This document shows positions 8,745 to 15,815 of a stretch of DNA of 40,772 bases, in pieces. Position 1 is the stretch's first letter, and every line of letters starts with the position of its first letter. Source of the DNA: GCA-003244245 sp036266995 (GTDB taxonomy: Bacteria; Actinomycetota; Actinomycetes; Mycobacteriales; Pseudonocardiaceae). The stretch covers positions 1 through 40,772 of the forward strand of contig DATAWX010000123.1 of assembly GCA_036266995.1 (NCBI GenBank), read 5' to 3'. The translations under genes were made by a program, and so were the position numbers. Under the pieces are notes generated by a model that searched no databases, was not told the DNA's origin, and saw nothing but the letters and a program-made list of their open reading frames with translations.

Positions 8745-9354
8745 GGACCGGGCGCTGCGAATCGGCGTCGGGGGGCCGGTGGGTAGCGGCAAGACCGCGC
8801 TGGTCGCGGCGCTGTGCCGGACGCTGCGCGAGGAGCTGTCGCTGGTGGTGGTGACCAACGACATCTACACCACCGAAGACGCCGACTTCCTGCGTACCAA
8901 CGGCGTGCTATCCGACGACCGGATCCGGGCGGTGCGCACCGGCTGCTGCCCGCACACCGCGATCCGCGACGACATCACCGCCAACCTGGATGCGGTGGAA
9001 CAGCTCACCACCCGCCATGATCCCGACCTGGTACTGGTAGAAAGCGGCGGGGACAACCTCACTGCCATCTTCAGCTACGGCCTGATCGACGCGCAGATCT
9101 TCGTGCTCGATGTGGCCGGTGGTGACAAGGTGCCCCGCAAGGGCGGACCCGGGGTTACTCGATCTGACCTGCTGGTGATCAATAAGATCGATCTCGCTCC
9201 GCTGGTCGGCGCGGACCTGGAGGTGATGCGCCGCGACGCATTGGCGGTCCGTGGTGATCGGCCTACCGTGCTGATCTCGCTGCGGGAGCGCCCAGATGCC
9301 GGACCGGTCGTGGATTGGGTTCATAGCCTGCTGCGGCCGGTCGTAAACCGGTGA
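8734..9354 (+). CDS. ureG: Urease accessory GTPase UreG
   Basis: 206-aa SIMIBI GTPase delivering nickel for urease maturation. P-loop GGPVGSGKT (13-21), the conserved VVTNDIYTTEDADFL, the CPH metal-binding motif (Cys72-Pro73-His74, in TGCCPHTAIRDD), ESGGDNL and the base-recognition NKIDL are all present. The start is TTG at 8734 inside the end of ureF. No ureE nickel chaperone is present, so UreG's CPH site or an unlinked chaperone must supply nickel. Confidence 0.95.
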   Translation: MPHEDRALRIGVGGPVGSGKTALVAALCRTLREELSLVVVTNDIYTTEDADFLRTNGVLSDDRIRAVRTGCCPHTAIRDDITANLDAVEQLTTRHDPDLVLVESGGDNLTAIFSYGLIDAQIFVLDVAGGDKVPRKGGPGVTRSDLLVINKIDLAPLVGADLEVMRRDALAVRGDRPTVLISLRERPDAGPVVDWVHSLLRPVVNR

Positions 9355-10067
9355 GAGCTCGGACGGAGCTTGCGGTCGAACGCGGTTCCGATGCTGACTG
9401 CATCCGGTGGCGTTGCGCCCCTCCGATCGTGGTGCGCCGGACCGGTCCTCACCGGGTGCACCTGGTGCAGGCTGCAGGCGGTCCGCTGGGCGGCGACGAG
9501 CTGGCGTTGGACGTCTACCTCGGCGCTGGCGCAGCTCTGGAGCTGCGTTCGGCAGCGGCCATGGTGGTGCAGGCGGGCGGCGATCAGGCGGCTGCGCAGT
9601 GGACGGTTGCTGCGGTGCTGGCCGCTGGGGCCGTGCTGGATTGGCGCCCGGAACCGACCGTGATCTGCGATGGCGCAGAGCTGCGCAGCAGCATGACTGT
9701 CACGGTGCAGCGCGGGGCGCAGGCCATCCTGCGTGAGGTGGTGGTGCTCGGGCGCGCAAGTCAGTACGGCGGGCGGTACCACGGCGAGCTCGCCGTCGAC
9801 CTCGATGGTGCCCCACTGCTCAACCACACTTTGCTGCTGGATGGTGCTGATCCAGTCCTCGCCGGGCCAGCTGGCACGGGTAGGGCGCGCGTCGTCGGAA
9901 TGCTCGCAGTGGTGGGGGAGGGTATCGACGGGCCAGTGCATGACGCCGGCGAGGAACCGGGATTGCGCTGGGCATGCTCCATGCTGGACGGTCCGGGCTG
10001 GCTGCTGCTCGCGCTCGGTGATCGGGCCACCGACGTCACTCGGCTCCTCGACAGGTCACATGCTTAA
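9351..10067 (+). CDS. ureD: Urease accessory protein UreD
   Basis: 238-aa scaffold of the urease activation complex (also called UreH). The UreD-like blocks are HLVQAAGGPLGGDELALDV, LDWRPEPTVICDGAELRSSM and REVVVLGRASQYGGRYHGEL. GTG 9351 overlaps the ureG stop. It is slightly shorter than many UreD proteins and ends the urease operon. Confidence 0.9.
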   Translation: MRARTELAVERGSDADCIRWRCAPPIVVRRTGPHRVHLVQAAGGPLGGDELALDVYLGAGAALELRSAAAMVVQAGGDQAAAQWTVAAVLAAGAVLDWRPEPTVICDGAELRSSMTVTVQRGAQAILREVVVLGRASQYGGRYHGELAVDLDGAPLLNHTLLLDGADPVLAGPAGTGRARVVGMLAVVGEGIDGPVHDAGEEPGLRWACSMLDGPGWLLLALGDRATDVTRLLDRSHA

Positions 10068-10084
10068 GCCGGCCGGGACGAGCG

Positions 10085-10094
10085 ATGCTAGCAT
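10085..10094 (+). promoter_or_regulatory. Palindromic operator candidate of the toxin-antitoxin pair
   Basis: A perfect 10-bp palindrome, ATGCTAGCAT, lies 25 bp ahead of the antitoxin ATG. It is followed by a second related half (TTGATAGCA). Ribbon-helix-helix antitoxins commonly autoregulate from such short palindromes overlapping the promoter. The assignment is by position and symmetry. Confidence 0.4.
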
Positions 10095-10119
10095 TGATAG
10101 CAGTGAGGAGGTGGTCCCG

Positions 10120-10365
10120 ATGGCCACCATCAGTGTACGGAACCTGGACGATCATGTGAAGGAGTTGCTGCGGATCAGGGCTGCTCGCCACGGCCGGTCG
10201 ATGGAGTCTGAGATCCGCGCCATCCTCATAGAAGCAGTCGGCGAACCGAACGACACAGCCGGCCTGTTCGAGACGATGCTGGATCGCTTCGGCGAGATTG
10301 GTGGAGTCGAGCTGGAACTACCGCCGCGAACGACTCAGGTGCGAGCAGCCGACTTCTCGTCATGA
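10120..10365 (+). CDS. FitA/VapB-like ribbon-helix-helix antitoxin
   Basis: 81-aa antitoxin. The N-terminus MATISVRNLDDHVKELLRIR with RAARHGRSMESEIRAIL is the FitA-like ribbon-helix-helix DNA-binding pattern. The C-terminal third (VELELPPRTTQVRAADF) should wrap the toxin. ATG 10120 is chosen because GTGAGGAGG sits 9-16 bp upstream and the homologous region begins there; the frame stays open further upstream inside ureD. It overlaps the toxin gene by ATGA. Confidence 0.85.
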   Translation: MATISVRNLDDHVKELLRIRAARHGRSMESEIRAILIEAVGEPNDTAGLFETMLDRFGEIGGVELELPPRTTQVRAADFSS

Positions 10366-10781
10366 TCGTCCTCGATAGCAATGTCGCATCGGAGCTCATG
10401 AAGCCGTTCCCTGCTCCGGCCGTTCGGGATTGGATCCGGGTCCGGCGGGGCAATGAGTTGTACACGACGTCGATCACGCTCGCTGAGATCCGTTACGGCA
10501 TCGAACGGCTTCCCCCCGGGCGCCGCCGAGACCTGCTGATGGCGACCGCCGAGGACGTTTTCGCTGCGTTCGAGGAACAGATCTTGCCTTTCGATGCGGC
10601 AGCGGCTGCGCACTACCCCATGATCGTGACCCGTCGTGACCGTGCGGGATTACCCATCGACGGATTCGACGCGCAGATCGCATCCATCTGCCGCACCCAC
10701 GACGCGGCTCTGGCGACGCGCAATCTCAAGGACTTCGATGACACCGGGGTCGACGTGATCGACCCCTGGCAAACAGCCTGA
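10362..10781 (+). CDS. FitB/VapC-like PIN-domain toxin
   Basis: 139-aa PIN ribonuclease toxin. The acidic site is visible: Asp5 (VLDSN), Glu42 (TLAEIRYGIERL), Asp103 (IDGFDAQIASI), and Asp124 in ATRNLKDFDDTG. Length and order match FitB-type VapC. It overlaps its antitoxin by 4 bp, the standard arrangement. Its likely target is tRNA or another structured RNA, as for the family. It sits between the urease and guanidine modules and has no metabolic link to either. Confidence 0.88.
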   Translation: MIVLDSNVASELMKPFPAPAVRDWIRVRRGNELYTTSITLAEIRYGIERLPPGRRRDLLMATAEDVFAAFEEQILPFDAAAAAHYPMIVTRRDRAGLPIDGFDAQIASICRTHDAALATRNLKDFDDTGVDVIDPWQTA

Positions 10782-10813
10782 TCCGCGTCAGGAGATGTGA
10801 CTGCAACTTGGTG

Positions 10814-10829
10814 GTTACGTCACGGTCAC
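10814..10829 (+). promoter_or_regulatory. GlnR-like nitrogen box
   Basis: GTTAC (10814-10818), six bases, then GTCAC (10825-10829) resembles the actinobacterial GlnR consensus gTnAc-N6-GaAAc; the second half matches only partly. It sits about 50 bp upstream of the guanidine riboswitch, a sensible place for nitrogen control. A weak extended -10 (TGTGATAGT, 10841-10848) follows. Confidence 0.35.
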
Positions 10830-10865
10830 AGTGATGTCGTGTGATAGTTCTGACTCACTCGTGTG

Positions 10866-10975
10866 AGTGAGGCGCACCTAGGGTTCCGTCGCTGTCCGCA
10901 GTGAGTCTGGACCGAGAGGTGCAGGCGGGCGGCACGCTGCCCGCTCCACGGCGGGATAGAAGCCCGGGAGGTCAG
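10866..10975 (+). promoter_or_regulatory. Guanidine-I (ykkC) riboswitch aptamer
   Basis: The conserved blocks of the guanidine-I class appear in order: CTAGGGTTCCG (10878-10888), GGACCGAGAGG (10909-10919), a GCGGGC/GCCCGC stem (10925-10930 with 10939-10944), then GGGATAGAAGCCCGGGAG (10953-10970). These are the near-invariant ligand-pocket sequences of the ykkC leader family, which binds guanidinium. It lies 50-160 bp upstream of the hydrolase start on the same strand. Exact aptamer ends are approximate. Confidence 0.9.
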
Positions 10976-10980
10976 CCACG

Positions 10981-11019
10981 CCCGGCTGCCTCGCGGCCGG
11001 GCCCCGTGGTCGCGGAGGC
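10981..11019 (+). promoter_or_regulatory. Riboswitch expression platform with possible Shine-Dalgarno masking
   Basis: A GC hairpin CCCGGC (10981-10986)/GCCGGG (10996-11001) follows the aptamer. Its loop carries GCCTC (10988-10992), complementary to GAGGC (11015-11019), which overlaps the ribosome binding site GGAGG (11014-11018) of the next gene. There is no U-tract, so control of translation start seems likelier than termination. This is an inference from pairing only. Confidence 0.4.
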
Positions 11020-11024
11020 CCTAC

Positions 11025-12143
11025 GTGGAAGAACTGCACGACAATTATGGTCCGGAGGCGCGATACGCCGTCGAGGCCGAAGCGGCGCTGCCGACAACAA
11101 AATGGGAACAGGAGGTCGCTCGGGGCCTTGAATTGGGCCTACAGGGTGCCGATTCGATCGTCGACCGGAGGATCCCCACCTTCTCCCGTGGTGAGCTGCC
11201 GCACTTCGCCGGCATCAACACCTTTCTCAAGGCTCCCTATGTCGAAGACGTCCGACGATGCGACGAATACGACGTGGCTGTGCTCGGCGCCCCCTTCGAC
11301 GGGGGCACTACGTACCGGTCCGGAACGCGCTTCGGTCCCCAGGGCATCCGCAAGATCTCCGCACTATACGGACCCTACAGCTTCGAGCTCGGCGTCGATC
11401 TGCGGGAGTCGATCACCATTGCCGATCTGGGGGATGTGTTCACCATTCCGGGCAACATCGAGAAGACTTTCGATCAGATCTCCAAGGCAGTCGGGCACGT
11501 CTTCGCCGCTGGCGCCTTTCCGGTGGTGTTGGGTGGCGACCACTCGATCGGCTACCCGACCACCCGCGCGGTCGCCGAACACCTAGGCGGCGGCAAGCTC
11601 GGCATCATTCATTTCGACCGCCACGTCGACACCCAGGAAACCGACCTGGACGAGCGGATGCACACCACGCCGTGGTTTCACGCCACGGACATCCCCAACG
11701 TGCCGCCGCAGAACCTGGTGCAGATCGGCATCGGCGGTTGGCAGGCGCCGCGACCTGGCGTTCAGGTCGGCCGGGAACGCGGCACGACCATCATGACCGT
11801 CACCGACTGCGTCGAGATGGGCATCGAGGAAGCCGCACAGCGTGCCCTGGACGTCGCGTGGGACGGCACCGACGCCGTGTGGCTGTCGTTCGACGTCGAC
11901 TGCCTGGACGCCGCCTTCGTCCCTGGCACGGGGTGGCCTGAGCCCGGCGGGTTCCTGCCCCGCGAGGTGCTGAAGTTCATCCAGCTCATTGCCGCACGCC
12001 CGCTGGCGGGCATCGAAGTCGTGGAGTGCTCCCCGCCCTACGACAACGCCGAGATCACCGCGCTCATCGCAACCCGGGTCATCTGCGACACCCTCGGCTG
12101 CCTGGTGCGCGCCGGACACTTACCGCGAAAGGCGATCCCATGA
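11025..12143 (+). CDS. Ureohydrolase of the agmatinase fold, probable guanidine hydrolase (GdmH-like)
   Basis: 372-aa arginase-fold metalloenzyme. Two-metal ligands are intact: GGDHS (His173), DRHVD (Asp198, His200, Asp202) and SFDVDCLD (Asp290, Asp292), plus GTGWPEPGG (Glu306). Compared with ordinary agmatinases it has a ~75-residue N-terminal extension and Arg in place of Ala in the DAHxD motif. The upstream guanidine-I riboswitch and adjacent urease argue that it hydrolyses guanidine to urea and ammonia, as the nickel-dependent GdmH of cyanobacteria does. Agmatinase or guanidinobutyrase activity is the alternative. GTG 11025 is set by GGAGG 7-11 bp upstream. The stop overlaps the permease gene (ATGA). 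Confidence 0.85.
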   Translation: MEELHDNYGPEARYAVEAEAALPTTKWEQEVARGLELGLQGADSIVDRRIPTFSRGELPHFAGINTFLKAPYVEDVRRCDEYDVAVLGAPFDGGTTYRSGTRFGPQGIRKISALYGPYSFELGVDLRESITIADLGDVFTIPGNIEKTFDQISKAVGHVFAAGAFPVVLGGDHSIGYPTTRAVAEHLGGGKLGIIHFDRHVDTQETDLDERMHTTPWFHATDIPNVPPQNLVQIGIGGWQAPRPGVQVGRERGTTIMTVTDCVEMGIEEAAQRALDVAWDGTDAVWLSFDVDCLDAAFVPGTGWPEPGGFLPREVLKFIQLIAARPLAGIEVVECSPPYDNAEITALIATRVICDTLGCLVRAGHLPRKAIP

Positions 12144-13669
12144 CCACACAACTGGCGACCACCAGCCCGACCGGTGGCCCGGATGCCGATGATCTCCGCC
12201 GTATCGGTTACCGGCAGCAGCTGCACCGCCGCCTCGGCGCATTCTCCTCCTTCGCCGCGGGGTTCTCCTTCGTCTCGATCCTCACCACGGTGTTCCAGCT
12301 CTTCGCGCTGGGCTACTCCTTCGGCGGTCCGGCGTTCTTCTGGACCTGGCCACTGGTATTCGCCGGCCAGTTGTGCGTGGCGCTGGTCTTCGCCGAGCTG
12401 GCAGCGAGCTGGCCGCTGGCCGGGTGCATCTACCAGTGGTCGCGCCGGCTGGCCGGTGAGACTGTCGGCTGGTTCGCCGGCTGGGCGATGATGATCGGGT
12501 ACATCGTCAGCGTGGCGGCCATCGGCATCGCGCTGCAGGCGGTGCTACCCGCGGTGTGGTCAGGGTTCCAGATGGTCGGCACCGATCCGTCGATCACGTC
12601 AGCGTCCGGCGCGGCCAACGGGATCCTGCTGGGTTCGGTACTCATCGCGCTGGCCACCGTGATCAGCGCAGTCGGGGTGCGCTTCATGGCGTTGATCAAC
12701 GGAATCGGTGTGACGTGCGAGCTCGTTGGTGTGGTGCTGCTGTTGGTGCTGCTGTTCGGCCATGCGCAACGTGGTCCCGGGGTGGTCACCAAGACGCTCA
12801 ACGTGTCCGGCAATAGTCCTTACCTGTATGCCTTCCTCGCCTCGACGCTGATGGCCGCTTACGTGATGTACGGCTTCGACAGCGCCGCGGAGCTGTCCGA
12901 GGAGACCAGTGAGCCACGCCGGGTGGTGCCATCAGCGATTTTGCGTGCGCTGCTGGTCTCGTTCGTTGGTGGCGGTTTCATGATCGTCGCTGCGCTGATG
13001 GCGGCGCCTTCGTTGACCGATGGTCAGCTGTCCACCGGCGGCATCGCCTATGTCATCACCAGCCAGCTCGATTCGACGCTTGGTCGGGCGCTGCTCGCGG
13101 TGGTCGCGATCTCGATCGTGTCTGCCTGCCTCGCGATCCAGAACTCGGCGTCGAGGGTGATGTTCAGCATGGCACGCGACGGCCGGCTGCCCGGCGCGCG
13201 GTTGCTGGCCAGAGTCAGCCCGCAGACCGGGACGCCGATCCTCACCGGCATCGCGGTGGGTGCACTCGCGATCGGCGTGCTGCTGATCAACCTGGGTAAC
13301 CCGGCGGCGTTCGCGGCGGTCACCAGCACGTCAGTGGTGATCGTGTACCTGGCGTACCTGCTGGTCACCGTGCCGGCCTTGGGTGCACGGCTGGGCCGGC
13401 ACATGCCGCCGAAGCAACCGGGCCGCTTCTCGCTCGGCCGTTGGGGGCTCGCGGTGAACGTGTTCGCGGTGGCATACGGAGTGTCGATGATGGTGAATAT
13501 CGCCTGGCCACGGCAGGCGGTGTATGACCCGGCGGGAACCAGCTGGGTTCTGCAGTACCTGGCGCTGCTGTTCGTGGCCGCGCTGGTGGTGATAGGCGCG
13601 GCGGTGCACCGATTGCTTGGTTCTCAGCGAAGGCCGGCGGCCGTTGCTGGGGCCGCAGCAGAGGCATGA
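12140..13669 (+). CDS. APC-family permease, probable guanidine-linked transporter
   Basis: 509-aa polytopic membrane protein of the amino acid-polyamine-organocation family, about 12 membrane segments. The start of the fold (RLGAFSSFAAGFSFVSILTT) and the loop AELAASWPLAGCIYQWSRRL are typical of the amino acid/choline-type branch. FDSAAELSEETSEPRRVVPSAIL is the conserved TM6-7 loop of the family. ATG 12140 overlaps the hydrolase stop; the longer open frame to 12026 lies inside that gene. Sharing the riboswitch transcript suggests uptake of guanidine or a guanidino compound; substrate is not visible from sequence. Confidence 0.85.
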   Translation: MTTQLATTSPTGGPDADDLRRIGYRQQLHRRLGAFSSFAAGFSFVSILTTVFQLFALGYSFGGPAFFWTWPLVFAGQLCVALVFAELAASWPLAGCIYQWSRRLAGETVGWFAGWAMMIGYIVSVAAIGIALQAVLPAVWSGFQMVGTDPSITSASGAANGILLGSVLIALATVISAVGVRFMALINGIGVTCELVGVVLLLVLLFGHAQRGPGVVTKTLNVSGNSPYLYAFLASTLMAAYVMYGFDSAAELSEETSEPRRVVPSAILRALLVSFVGGGFMIVAALMAAPSLTDGQLSTGGIAYVITSQLDSTLGRALLAVVAISIVSACLAIQNSASRVMFSMARDGRLPGARLLARVSPQTGTPILTGIAVGALAIGVLLINLGNPAAFAAVTSTSVVIVYLAYLLVTVPALGARLGRHMPPKQPGRFSLGRWGLAVNVFAVAYGVSMMVNIAWPRQAVYDPAGTSWVLQYLALLFVAALVVIGAAVHRLLGSQRRPAAVAGAAAEA

Positions 13670-13706
13670 AACCGGCGGTGATAGCAGTTCGTGGCACGAT
13701 GACGCC

Positions 13707-14900
13707 ATGTTGCGCTGGATCACCGCCGGGGAGTCGCATGGTCCTGCTCTGGTGGCTGTGTTGGAGGGCATGGTCGCCGGGGTTGAGGTGACCTCCAAGG
13801 ACATCCAGGCTGAGTTGGCCCGCCGTCGCCTGGGTTACGGGCGTGGCGCGCGGATGAAGTTCGAGGCCGACGAGGTGGACCTGCTCGGAGGTATCCGGCA
13901 CGGCCGGACGTTGGGCGGTCCGGTGGCGGTCCGGATCGGCAACACCGAGTGGCCCAAGTGGGAGACGGTGATGGCGGCCGATCCGGTGGATCCGGACGTG
14001 CTCGCCGCACAGTCCCGCAACGCGCCGCTGACCCGACCTCGACCCGGGCACGCCGACCTCGCCGGCATGACCAAGTACGGCTTCGATGACGCTCGGCCGG
14101 TGCTGGAGAGGGCCAGTGCTCGGGAGACCGCTGCCCGGGTCGCGCTGGGGACTGTGGCTAAGGCGTTCCTGCGCCAGACGCTGGCTGTGGAGGTGTTGTC
14201 CCATGTGGTGTCATTGGGGCAGGTGGACGCTCCCGCGGATTTGTTGCCCGGACCGGGTGACCTGGAGCGGGTCGATGCCAGTCCGGTTCGTGCGTTCGCC
14301 GAGGAGGCCTCGGCCGCGATGGTCGCCGAGGTGGATGCGGCGAAGAAGGATGGGGACACGCTGGGTGGGGTCGTTGAGGTCGTGGTGTATGGGCTGCCGG
14401 TGGGTCTGGGCTCCTTCGTGCACGCCGACCGGCGGTTGGACGCTCGGTTGGCCGGTGCGCTGATGGGCATCCAGGCCATGAAGGGTGTTGAGGTGGGCGA
14501 CGGGTTTACCACCGCACGTCGCCGAGGCAGCGTGGCGCACGACGAGATGGTGCCTGGGCCCGACGGTGTCGTGCGCCGCAGTAACCGGGCTGGTGGGCTG
14601 GAAGGTGGCATGACCAATGGAGAGGTGCTGCGGGTTCGGGTGGCGATGAAGCCGATCTCCACGGTGCCCCGTGCGCTGGCAACGGTGGATATGGCTACCG
14701 GCGAGGCGGCCGTCGCGATCAACCAGCGTTCCGACGTCTGTGCGGTCCCCGCCGCGGGCGTGGTGGCCGAGGCGATGGTTGCCCTCGTGCTCGCCGACGC
14801 CGCGCTGGAGAAGTTCGGCGGTGACGCGCTACCCGAAACGATCCGCAACGCCCGTGCCTACCTCGACACGTGCCAGCACCCGGGTCAGGAATCTACGTAG
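13707..14900 (+). CDS. aroC: Chorismate synthase
   Basis: 397-aa enzyme making chorismate from EPSP with reduced FMN, the last common step of the shikimate pathway. MLRWITAGESHGPALVAVLEG at the N-terminus, RRRLGYGRGARM and the C-terminal NQRSDVCAVPAAGVVAEAM are standard. The open frame extends upstream but the homologous start is ATG 13707. It follows the permease by 37 bp with no clear terminator. aroE, mltG and ruvX, often upstream of aroC in actinobacteria, are not here. Confidence 0.96.
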   Translation: MLRWITAGESHGPALVAVLEGMVAGVEVTSKDIQAELARRRLGYGRGARMKFEADEVDLLGGIRHGRTLGGPVAVRIGNTEWPKWETVMAADPVDPDVLAAQSRNAPLTRPRPGHADLAGMTKYGFDDARPVLERASARETAARVALGTVAKAFLRQTLAVEVLSHVVSLGQVDAPADLLPGPGDLERVDASPVRAFAEEASAAMVAEVDAAKKDGDTLGGVVEVVVYGLPVGLGSFVHADRRLDARLAGALMGIQAMKGVEVGDGFTTARRRGSVAHDEMVPGPDGVVRRSNRAGGLEGGMTNGEVLRVRVAMKPISTVPRALATVDMATGEAAVAINQRSDVCAVPAAGVVAEAMVALVLADAALEKFGGDALPETIRNARAYLDTCQHPGQEST

Positions 14901-14928
14901 ATGTGGCCGGCGACCACGTAAGAAATAG

Positions 14929-15014
14929 CGTGTGCGATGGCGGCGTGGCACGCACCAGTTAGGAGGGGTGACCGCGTTGCAGCCACCCCTCCAGCGCCGA
15001 CGGCATCGCACACG
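14929..15014. terminator. Nested inverted repeats downstream of aroC
   Basis: An outer 11-bp perfect repeat (CGTGTGCGATG 14929-14939 with CATCGCACACG 15004-15014) encloses an inner 9-bp perfect repeat (GGAGGGGTG 14962-14970 with CACCCCTCC 14984-14992). A third short palindrome, CGATCA-CA-TGATCG, begins at 15013. It lies between the convergent ends of aroC and the small peptide gene, so a two-way terminator is the simplest reading. There is no U-tract. Confidence 0.5.
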
Positions 15015-15109
15015 ATCACATGATCGCGTGGCGGCACTGCCCGACTGGGGCTGCAGCCGGTCTGCCCCAGTACCGCCTCAGCCGCCGAAGCCGCTACCGG
15101 CGACGTTGA

Positions 15110-15265
15110 TCACAGAATGTCGAGGTCGAGGTCGAGGAGGCCGCCCTCATCGGCCTCGTCCCCGCAGCCGCAATCGCCGGTCATGAACATGGACATGACG
15201 GTACGCGGGGGAAGCAGCTCTACGTGCTGCTCGTCGATCTCGGCAAAGCTCAATGCATCAGACAT
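15110..15265 (-). CDS. 51-aa acidic peptide, candidate RiPP precursor
   Basis: Short gene on the minus strand with a strong Shine-Dalgarno (AGGAGG, 4 bp before ATG 15265). The peptide has three parts: a leader-like N-terminus with EIDEQHVELLPPRTVMSMF (residues 9-27), a Cys/Gly turn GDCGCGDE, and an acidic tail ending LLDLDLDIL encoded by a GAGGTC hexamer repeat. Helical leader plus short Cys-containing core resembles precursors of ribosomally made, modified peptides. No modifying enzyme is visible within the window, so the class is unknown. It is isolated in the aroC-aroK gap. I do not recognise a named family; a leaderless small regulatory or metal-binding peptide is an alternative. Confidence 0.6.
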   Translation of the reverse strand: MSDALSFAEIDEQHVELLPPRTVMSMFMTGDCGCGDEADEGGLLDLDLDIL

Positions 15266-15515
15266 GAGTCCTCCTCACACTGGCCCCCAGCGGGCCGGGA
15301 ATGGAACACCTCATCGGCAACTTGGGCCGTCTCGGTTTTCGCCCCGTCAATTCTCTGTTTGAGATTGCCCTGACGGTTACTCGGCGCGACGTCCGACTTC
15401 TCATGGAACTGTCTTCGTAGCCTCCATGACGACGCCATGGCGAGGTGTAAGCTCGGATGGCAACATCCATTTCACTTAACATTGTCACACGTCGCTACGT
15501 AAAACTTTGCTCGCC

Positions 15516-15815
15516 GCCACCTAGTACCGTCAAGCTGGTTGCGACTACCTAGTCACGGACCATCGGTACGTAGGCTGAGCACCGAACTACCTAGAGTGCT
15601 ACACCGATGGGGGTTGGCTGAGATGTCACCAGGTCGACAATGTGCAGGTCAGCACCCATGCTGGTGCTGCGAGCAGGTGGCGCCAAACGCCGCCCGCGGC
15701 GCGGTCCGCACGAAACGTCGGTCCCCACTAGCCGCGGCAGGTATGTGCGCAACGTGCGCTGTTCGAGTGCAAATCAGTGATTACTGCGTAGTCTAATCGA
15801 GGACCACTACCTAGT
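15516..15815. repeat. Cluster of ACTACCTAGT palindromes
   Basis: The ten-base palindrome ACTA-CC-TAGT occurs exactly at 15544-15553 and 15806-15815. Near copies are GCCACCTAGT at 15516, ACTACCTAGA at 15586 and ACTGCGTAGT at 15783. Five related sites in 300 bp of otherwise non-coding DNA look like operators for a dimeric repressor (PadR, MarR or GntR type by analogy only). Confidence 0.45.
15623..15796 (+). CDS. Doubtful small Cys-rich ORF
   Basis: 57 aa with seven Cys in clusters (HPCWCCEQ and MCATCAVR), the kind of spacing seen in zinc-binding peptides. ATG 15623 has only a weak GGGGG stretch upstream. Codon use is unlike neighbouring genes (many A/T third bases) and the frame runs into the palindrome cluster at its 3' end. 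It may be chance. Confidence 0.15.
   Translation: MSPGRQCAGQHPCWCCEQVAPNAARGAVRTKRRSPLAAAGMCATCAVRVQISDYCVV

Noticed and set aside
10826..10834. TCACAGTGA, resembling a CRP half-site pair
   Set aside because: Too short and with wrong spacing for a CRP site; it overlaps the better GlnR-like reading.
11025..12143. Annotation of the hydrolase as plain agmatinase (speB)
   Set aside because: The guanidine-I riboswitch, the N-terminal extension and the urease neighbourhood favour guanidine hydrolase, although agmatinase cannot be excluded.
15250..15438. 62-aa minus-strand frame overlapping the small peptide gene start
   Set aside because: It covers the ribosome binding site and leader of the better-supported 51-aa peptide and has no start signal.
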